DNA of 64,000 bases, from NCBI GenBank assembly GCA_030248295.1, contig JASANH010001721.1, forward strand, positions 124,001 to 188,000, written 5' to 3'. The position numbers and the translations under genes were made by a program. A model generated the notes under the pieces. That model was not told the DNA's origin. It saw nothing but the letters and a program-made list of their open reading frames with translations, and did no database searches. This document shows positions 57,730 to 64,000 of the stretch, piece after piece (position 1 is the stretch's first letter; each line of letters starts with the position of its first letter). The stretch is from Mesodorylaimus sp. YZB2_4 (taxonomy: Eukaryota > Nematoda > Enoplea > Dorylaimida > Dorylaimidae).

Positions 57730-58536
57730 ATGAGTATTTCTTATGCTCGGTATGATGCTGCTTCCATAAAAATATTCAAAATTCCTCCAATAATGTTTGC
57801 GCTTTGCAGTGCCTGCATTTTACTTTACACTACTGATCATGAGGGAGAGGGGTGGAAGAAACCGAAACCAGTTTATTTGGAAGCCGTAAGACAAAGAATG
57901 GCCGCGCCACTTCTAAGCTTACAACGAGCCGCCGCTGCGCTGGCTGATGCAGTTGGAGGAGCAATGAAGACTGTGGCAGGGTCAGAGAGCGCGACGACTG
58001 ATGACAGCGAATCGGAGTCAAACGCATCCAAAGACATTGGTAGCGACGACACGTTGATCGATTTCAATTCGGAAATATTGAAAGTGTCGCACGAGGAGAT
58101 TTATGCCATTCCGCATCCGCCCAGGCGAGAACAGAGCAAGAAAAAGTCGAGCAAAAAGAAGGGTGCGTCGAAAAAGAAGCCCAAGACCAAATCCAAGAAG
58201 AAGAAGAAGGTGTCGAAGAAGAAAAAGCCTACAGAAGACAAGAAGGCAACAGAGGGCAAGAAGGAAACCCAAGGCAAGAAAGTGGAAGAAACCGCCGCCA
58301 AGCCCAAAGAAGATCAGAAAAAGAAGAAGAAAAAGAAAAAGAAAACCAAAGGCGATGCAGAATCCGAACAAACGACTGGCCGCCGTAAAAGGCCCAAGAG
58401 TAAGAAAAGGAAGAAGACGAAAGGAGGTAAGTCAAGTAAAAAGAAGAAAGGAACCAAGACCAAAACCACCAATGGTAAAACGAATAACAAGAAGAAGAAA
58501 AAGTCAAAGGCGAAAACGAAGCAGGAGAAGGAGTAG
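57730..58536 (+). CDS. Lysine-rich low-complexity protein
   Basis: An open frame of 268 residues from the first ATG outside the SINE fragment. A hydrophobic start (MFALCSACILLYTT at about residue 22) may be a signal peptide or anchor, in which case translation may begin at about 57793. A helical Ala-rich part (LLSLQRAAAALADAVGGAM) and an acidic Ser-rich part (TTDDSESES) follow. The last 140 residues are mostly Lys with Ser, Thr, Pro and Gly (KKKK runs). The codons are mixed AAA/AAG, so it is not a simple DNA repeat, which favours real protein. It could be a nucleolar, chromatin-binding or matrix protein; no family was recognised. Confidence 0.5.
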   Translation: MSISYARYDAASIKIFKIPPIMFALCSACILLYTTDHEGEGWKKPKPVYLEAVRQRMAAPLLSLQRAAAALADAVGGAMKTVAGSESATTDDSESESNASKDIGSDDTLIDFNSEILKVSHEEIYAIPHPPRREQSKKKSSKKKGASKKKPKTKSKKKKKVSKKKKPTEDKKATEGKKETQGKKVEETAAKPKEDQKKKKKKKKKTKGDAESEQTTGRRKRPKSKKRKKTKGGKSSKKKKGTKTKTTNGKTNNKKKKKSKAKTKQEKE

Positions 58537-60126
58537 AAGAAGATCCTAGTCCGAGCCAGGTGGCTGCCTTCAGTCATGTCTTTATGGGATTGCCCGTGAT
58601 ACAGTATCTTTTCATGATTGGCTGTTCGTGTGTGGGTGCTGCTTTTGTTCTTCGTGATCTTCGCTCTTTGTGACGATAAGTGATGCGGCTCGTATTCTAC
58701 TGGAAAAATGAGGCCAGGTTACGAACTGGCTGGTGCGACATTGCTGTGTACTGCATATCGAACAATCATTACAAGCAGCATGTCTATGGTGAGCAGACCC
58801 AGGCTCGACCAAACTGGACCTGCACTAAATCGGACTAAAGTGGTAAACTTAGGGCCAAAAACCATCATTTTCTTGCCGTTAGTCAGGGCTAGATAAGACA
58901 CATGCAGTAAAGCTCAAGAGCTTGTTTGCAGTGAAGACCAAGAGACATTCAGTGTAATTAGGATACTGTATGTACATACTCGATGCGAAAACGTTGGCGA
59001 AAAAACTCTTTGGGCCGAAGCCCGTTTTGCCTATAGCTGGCCAGCATTCAAACCTCATAAGCTCGGCTGCGCGGGGACCAGCACAAACAACAGCGTCCCT
59101 TCTCTACGTGTCTCCACTAACGGGTGTTTCCTAAAAATTTACAAAGCTGAATTTTTCAAGTTAAAAAAATTCAAGTTCAAACCACTCTGGTAGTACGATA
59201 TACCACTAGAAAGGGCATCAAAAGCTAAACAAAAACACCTATCTCGGGGCCTAAGCGATGCCACCACGCTGAGCACAATCTCTTAAAGGCTTAGCACTCA
59301 ACGATAGGCGATGTACGCGAACGACAGCCGATCAATCGATTTTCTTCAAGCAGTACTTGATTCTGGTGATCAACAGGTCAGTTTTTTTCGCTTCCCATCC
59401 TCCCTGGGGGCATTAATGCGCGGACGCGTTTGTGCTTGCCATTGCTGTACGGCTTAGCATAAAGTGTTTCTTCTAGTTTGAGAAAAAACATCGACCAAAG
59501 GATATTACGCGCGTGCTGGAACGACTTCCTTCTTCTTGCACTCAATCTTAGGCTCTTTGCACAAGTACCTGCCCAAAATGCGGAACTTGATCTCTGAGGA
59601 TCGCTAACACCAGTGTGATCGAAGGCCTTTGCTATTGTGGCTCTTTTCCCTTTTCTTTGCGGGCCTGTTCGAGGCACAACCCGATCCAAGCTTCCTATCA
59701 GCAGTAATCCCTTCTCCTGGCTTCGGGGAACATGTAGGTAGCACGGCCTCGAACACCTTTAGGTCGGAAGTGATAAATCGTGAATGATTCCTCTTGATCG
59801 AAATTTTCAGAGTAGACTTTGCGCACACGTGATCTAAGACTGAACTTGGTTGATGAAGTTTCAATAGAAACGGCTACCTGCGACAGAGCGAGGAATGAGA
59901 CTAGCCGATGCAGAATTTCAAGGGCTAGCTTTTAGTATATGTAGTGATCACGTGATCAACCCGGGGCGAGTCCAGCCACTCGCTCCCAAAAAATATGGAG
60001 AGACGGATGTCGAGCCGCCGCGTTGGCGGGAAAACTTGACATTTCGTTGTTCATAAGTGGCGGAGACTGGGGTAGTCCTGCTTGGGTCCTGGTTCAGCTC
60101 CAAAACGCTGGTCCGCGTGCGGATTT
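58537..60126. other. Intergenic, repeat-bearing
   Basis: A repeat of family D (59021-59118) is present. Frames on the minus strand at 59378-59864 show a plausible but unassigned protein-like stretch (FITSDLKVFEAVLPTCSPKP) that may belong to a decayed transposon. Confidence 0.4.
59021..59118. repeat. Dispersed repeat family D, copy 2
   Basis: It is the partner of 32078-32167; both copies open with 'cccgttttgcctatag' and close with 'gtctccacta'. Confidence 0.4.
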
Positions 60127-62378
60127 TTTTCATTCATTGTTTATTCGATAGACAAACGCAGGATGCGCACTCAAAGTCTATGAAACACGCCACTTATTGG
60201 TCCAAAGCAACTTCAAAAACTTCTCACTTTCATACACTACATCGCTGACTGGGTATCCAAGGTAGTGAAGACCCCCCTAAAAAATTTTTGAAAAATTTTG
60301 TCCCATCTCATTCTTAGCCCCCGCCCCCCCTTCTCATTTTTTAAGCCCCCCTGTCCCGCCCGGCAAGGGTCTGCAGGTAACTTCACTGTTTTTTACCCCC
60401 CCCCCCCCCCCCCTATTTTGGGCAGAAGAAAATTTTTTTACATGGCGAAGACCCTCCTGTCCCGCCCGACGAGGTTGTGCAGGGGCCTTTGCTATTTTTG
60501 AACCCACCCCCAAAGAAAAATTTCATTTTTTATAGTAAAAAAGACCCAATGTTTTGCCTTGGAAGGCCCAAACAGCCTTTAAATTTTCGCGGGAAAAATT
60601 TAAATTTAAAAAATTCAATTTTTACAAGCAACCAAAATGGGCCGCCAAGTCACCGCCCCCCGCCCCCCCCCCCCCCCCCCCGGAAGAAGATCAGACCCCC
60701 TTCCCGCAGACGAAGTCAGCGATGTTGTTCATACACCTAGAAAAATAATCACTTGACGCCCACGCAGTTTCCCAAGAAATATCATTCCATAAATTAGTAG
60801 CAGATCAAATAAAGCTTTGCCTATAAGCTTCAAAGTTTAGTCTGGGAACACGAAGATGGTGCAGCTCACAAGTCCTGGCGCTAGCACGGCTAAAAAATTT
60901 GTGACTAAAACGTGCATCGGTAAAATCCTGAAAGCCGTAACTTATAAACTTATAAAACTCGCACATTCTCAAACACTTTCTTCTGTTATAAAGTGACGAC
61001 CATCCAGATCTGACTAAGGCATCCTGATACGATATACTAAAATCATTCAGATAAAGCCTAAGAACATAATGTTGCGCTGCTTCTAACTCGGCAATATCTT
61101 TCGTCAACACCGGATCCCAGGCCCCAGCACACTGAACCATACTCAAGTACACTGCCAATACAAGCTTTGTATACGAATCCAAACACCTTAGAATCACAAT
61201 TTCTGCCAAGCTTTCTCCTCAAAGCGCCAAGCATATTAGTCGTTTTACGAACAGTGTTAGAAGTGTGCTCACTGAACTTCATATCGCTTGAAAACAAGAT
61301 GCCCAAATATGTTACCTTGTCGCATTTTACCAGCTTGTGTCCATCGATTTGCAAATCTGGAACATCGGGTAATCGATTATGACCATACCGGAATAAGATG
61401 AGTTTTGATTTTGATGCACCTAATCCCAAACCATTCGATTGAATCCAGTTCGAAATAAAATCAATGGCAAGTTGTACCAGCCGATCCAAATCGCTGATAT
61501 TATTGATTGGTGCGAGCAGAGATTAATCATCGCCTTACGCTTGTAAGAAAAAATCAGGGTATTTGTTTTCGGAAATACGCAGCAAGGGATCGATAAACGC
61601 GACGAACAAGGCAGGTCCCAGGATGCTACCTTGCGGTACACCAGATCTCACGTGAATTGAATCTGACGAGCATCAATCAACGATCACTCGCTGCGAGCGA
61701 CCAGATAAATAAGATGCCACCCATCGCACAATTTTTGACGGAAATTTTATGATCGAGAAAGAGCCGTTGCAATAAGAGACTATGTGGCACCTTGTCAAAC
61801 GCTTTTTGGAGATCCAAAAACACTCCTGCTACGATTTTCACTTTTTTCGAGTTGAGCGAGTCGTGGATGAATTGACTGGCCGAAATTAAAGCACTATTTG
61901 TTCCCCGCCGCTTGACGAAACCATGCTGCTTCGGAGAAATATGCAAAAACAGTCGGAATAATTTATGGAGGTGTCGTTCTAACAATTTGGACATGATGCA
62001 TAACAGCGAAATAGGTCGAAATGAGTCAGGATCGTTTTTTCCACCTGACTTTGGAATTGCTGTTATCTTCGCTTTTTTCCAGGGTGCATGGAATATTTCT
62101 TCCGCAATGGTCCTGGTTTGGTTTGAACAATTTGATGGTTCGATCAAAGCTGGAGCAGAACTTCTTGTGTTTAGGAAGATTATGTCTGACCAGGTATTCT
62201 CCTGGACCAGGCAGGGTCCCCCTTTCTGCATTTTTTCCTCCATTTTTGTTAGTCTGCTGCGTCTCGCGGGTTCACGTTCACTGTCTTCGTGTCTTCCTTG
62301 AGAGTGTCCATCGCTTCTTTGGGTTTCCCTCATCTCCGCTGTCCGTTGCTGCATTGGATACCGAACCCAAACCCACAT
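60127..62378 (-). mobile_element. Decayed non-LTR retrotransposon (Jockey/CR1-like)
   Basis: The minus strand encodes a reverse transcriptase in several frames. From 62378 the first part reads KKAKITAIPKSGGKNDPDSF, then RPISLLCIMSKLLERHLHKL, SPKQHGFVKRRGTNSALI and VFLDLQKAFDKVPHSLLLQRL. The catalytic YADD region near 61520 is damaged, reading stop-GDD-stop. The thumb part follows (GLGLGASKSKLILF; KVTYLGILFSSDMKFSEHT). The 3' end at about 60127-60175 matches the copy at 29500-29600. Stops, frameshifts and C runs at 60396-60413 and 60663-60681 show it is dead. The 5' region and endonuclease are absent. Confidence 0.8.
60310..60500. repeat. C-rich low-complexity with internal duplication
   Basis: Two related units ('cctgtcccgcccggcaagggtctgcagg' and 'cctgtcccgcccgacgaggttgtgcagg') about 110 bases apart surround an 18-base C run. 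Confidence 0.5.
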
Positions 62379-62628
62379 GTCTGCATCATCTAAAATGTAT
62401 TATTAAGGAAAAGACATTCTCGAACAATTTCTTATCGCGCTTGAGCTGATAGCTAGAACATCAAAAAGCTATACAGGCAGCTTGCACAGTCAACTTGTTT
62501 CGTAATCGCAGTTAGGACAAAACTCTAGTCAAACAAGGGCTGTGCAAGGGCTTCAGTAATATAGGCGAACTAGAATCTGCATACTTTCAGATAGTCTCTG
62601 CACACGGATCCAACCACAACGATAAGAG

Positions 62629-64000
62629 ATGTCAGCTGGCACACTTGTCAGATTTGAATTTCCCGCTCGGTGTAAGCGCAGCCTCTGTGAGGTAAGTAGG
62701 TACTACCTCCTGTTTCTTTGCATAAGTTTCGTTGCTTTGCGTTTTGGTTGGCTCGACAGAAATCTGCGAAAACCTGCAGAATATTGTGAAAATGGAAACT
62801 AATATAATCCGTAACGTGTGCGCACAAGTTTTCGAAGTCCAAAGTAATTTTATGCGGTTGAAGTCGGCCGAGTTCCAAGCACACGAGTTTATTCAGATTT
62901 CCGCCGTCGTTGCGGCCAGTGCCTTTCCACGTTCAGCCTCGACCATTCCAAATTTAGCGGCCGAATTTCAAATCAACGACACGATCATTTTGGACGTATT
63001 TCATGATGAGGACTACTATGTCCCATACCAGGTAGCACGAATTTGATTTTGTTCGAGGTAATCTTACGAGATAGTAAGCTAGTTCAGGGGACGAAGGGAG
63101 TTCGAAGTTGTTGATCATACTACAGTAGCGTTCAATCAAATCGCGCACTCAGCCCGATTCTTTGTGGTGTCGCGCATTCGTCTGAAATCCTTAGGAAATG
63201 TTTCAGTTTTATTTTCGAATTTTAGATTCGCGCGATGTACTTCAATCGCCCGAACGAAACGCGCCTCGTCGCCGATGGAATGGTAATCGATATACGATAT
63301 ACGAACCCGTTTATCACGGATGCGGAGTACCGCTAAGGTCGTTGATTGGCGAGAAAGTGTTTTGCACGTTGTGCCCCAAGGAGCCACGTGTTGGAATGTC
63401 GGACTGGGAGGTAAGACTTGTCCTTCTGGGTCCCTTCCGCTTTGACCTGAATGTTGCTTTGGCTAGGTCATTCAAGTCGAAGTGGTGGCTGATGTTGCGG
63501 TGCCGTTGGAAGACTGTTTGCCGTCGCAACAGTGGGATGGAGCGCATTGCGGCGTCCAAAATGTCTTAAGCCGTCAGTGCTTTCGCGAGGTGCAATGCAG
63601 TCAATATTTGAACGAAGAAACCATGAAAGGCCTCAAAGATGCTTTCTTGTTCGCGGTGGAGCACGCTAATTCAGAAGGCTTCAAACGGTTGATCTCGAAG
63701 CACCCGCAGTTTACAGAGTTCATGGTTGAAGAATTAGGTTTGTCTGAAGTCTTAGACACTGCGATCACCGCCCAGAATCTCCAGGAAGTTTTGAGTATCG
63801 ATGTCAATGAGGGCTCTCGTGCCGAAGTTGAAGAGCCTGTGTCGACGGCTAGAGGACTTTGTTTGCTGACGGCTCCGACTTCCTTGCCAGACGAAGTGAC
63901 CAATGGCGAAAATATGGCGTCGCACGGACGAGGCGATCAAGTGAACGAATTGGAAGAAGCAGTTGCGCCTTTGTCGATGTCTGAGGGCAGTTCGCGCCCA
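62629..64000 (+). CDS. 5' part of an unassigned protein gene (runs off the window)
   Basis: A tentative model has exons 62629-62671, 62727-63031, 63207-63410 and 63467 onwards, all in frame to the window end. The protein has a long alpha-helical or mixed N-terminal part (ENLQNIVKMETNIIRNVCAQ; FQINDTIILDVFHDEDYYVP), then FYFRILDSRDVLQSP, a short cysteine pair (VFCTLCPKEP), a Cys-containing segment (SQQWDGAHCGVQNVLSRQCF) and an acidic helical stretch. Exons 2-4 are supported by codon character and good splice sites. Exon 1 is less certain; an ATG at 62792 is an alternative start. The domain order resembles Tudor-type proteins only vaguely; no family is claimed. Confidence 0.6.

Noticed and set aside
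58229-58577. Phe/Leu/Ser-rich frames opposite the lysine-rich gene
   Set aside because: They are antisense shadows of AAG/AAA codons.

Overview
The window looks like nuclear DNA from a small invertebrate, most likely an ecdysozoan with a compact genome. Genes are split by many short GT-AG introns of about 50-60 bases. The families are animal ones: a ciliary TTC21/IFT139 protein, a DEG/ENaC channel, a Kir channel, SLC22 transporters, a fatty-acid-binding protein, an XendoU nuclease, a Reeler-domain protein and a CHK (EcKinase-like) kinase. A tardigrade or a compact-genome arthropod fits this mix; a nematode is possible but Reeler domains argue against it. The species cannot be fixed from the sequence alone.

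Layout. 1-2.3 kb holds a partial exon and repeats. 2.3-8.4 kb is a complete TTC21B/IFT139 gene. 8.9-9.7 kb is a secreted Reeler protein, 10.0-11.6 kb (minus) a secreted Ser/Thr-rich protein with a TATA box, and 12.4-12.8 kb a small membrane-anchored protein. 14.3-15.3 kb is a Mutator-like element with 9-base target duplications, long terminal inverted repeats and a broken FLYWCH zinc finger. 15.5-16.9 kb (minus) is an alpha/beta hydrolase. 18.8-24.3 kb carries two nearly identical intronless 7TM receptors in diverged flanks, with a cysteine-rich peptide exon between them. 24.3-29.7 kb is gene-poor and repeat-bearing. 29.7-31.1 kb (minus) is a single-pass membrane protein of unknown family.

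From 33.5 to 53.5 kb the region is gene-dense and rich in membrane transport: CHK kinase, XendoU (minus), DEG/ENaC, SLC22 (minus), Kir (minus), FABP, a second SLC22 (minus), an F-box-like orphan (minus), and a two-domain fluoride exporter (FEX/CrcB) without introns. At 54.0-56.5 kb an FHIT-type HIT hydrolase domain is embedded in a 615-residue protein with long extra N- and C-terminal regions. A lysine-rich protein (57.7-58.5 kb), a decayed non-LTR retrotransposon (60.1-62.4 kb, minus) and the 5' part of an unassigned gene (62.6 kb to the end) finish the window.

The genes are independently transcribed and form no operon. The clustering of cation, organic-ion and fluoride transport genes is suggestive but could be chance. 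Exon models were checked by splice phase; the joined exons of the hydrolase, both SLC22 genes, Kir, CHK, XendoU, FABP, Reeler and FHIT-like genes each give an uninterrupted frame. Least expected are the extended FHIT-like protein, the animal FEX gene, the intact-ended MULE, the receptor pair that looks gene-converted, and strong enrichment of the heptamer TACTGTA/TACAGTA between genes.
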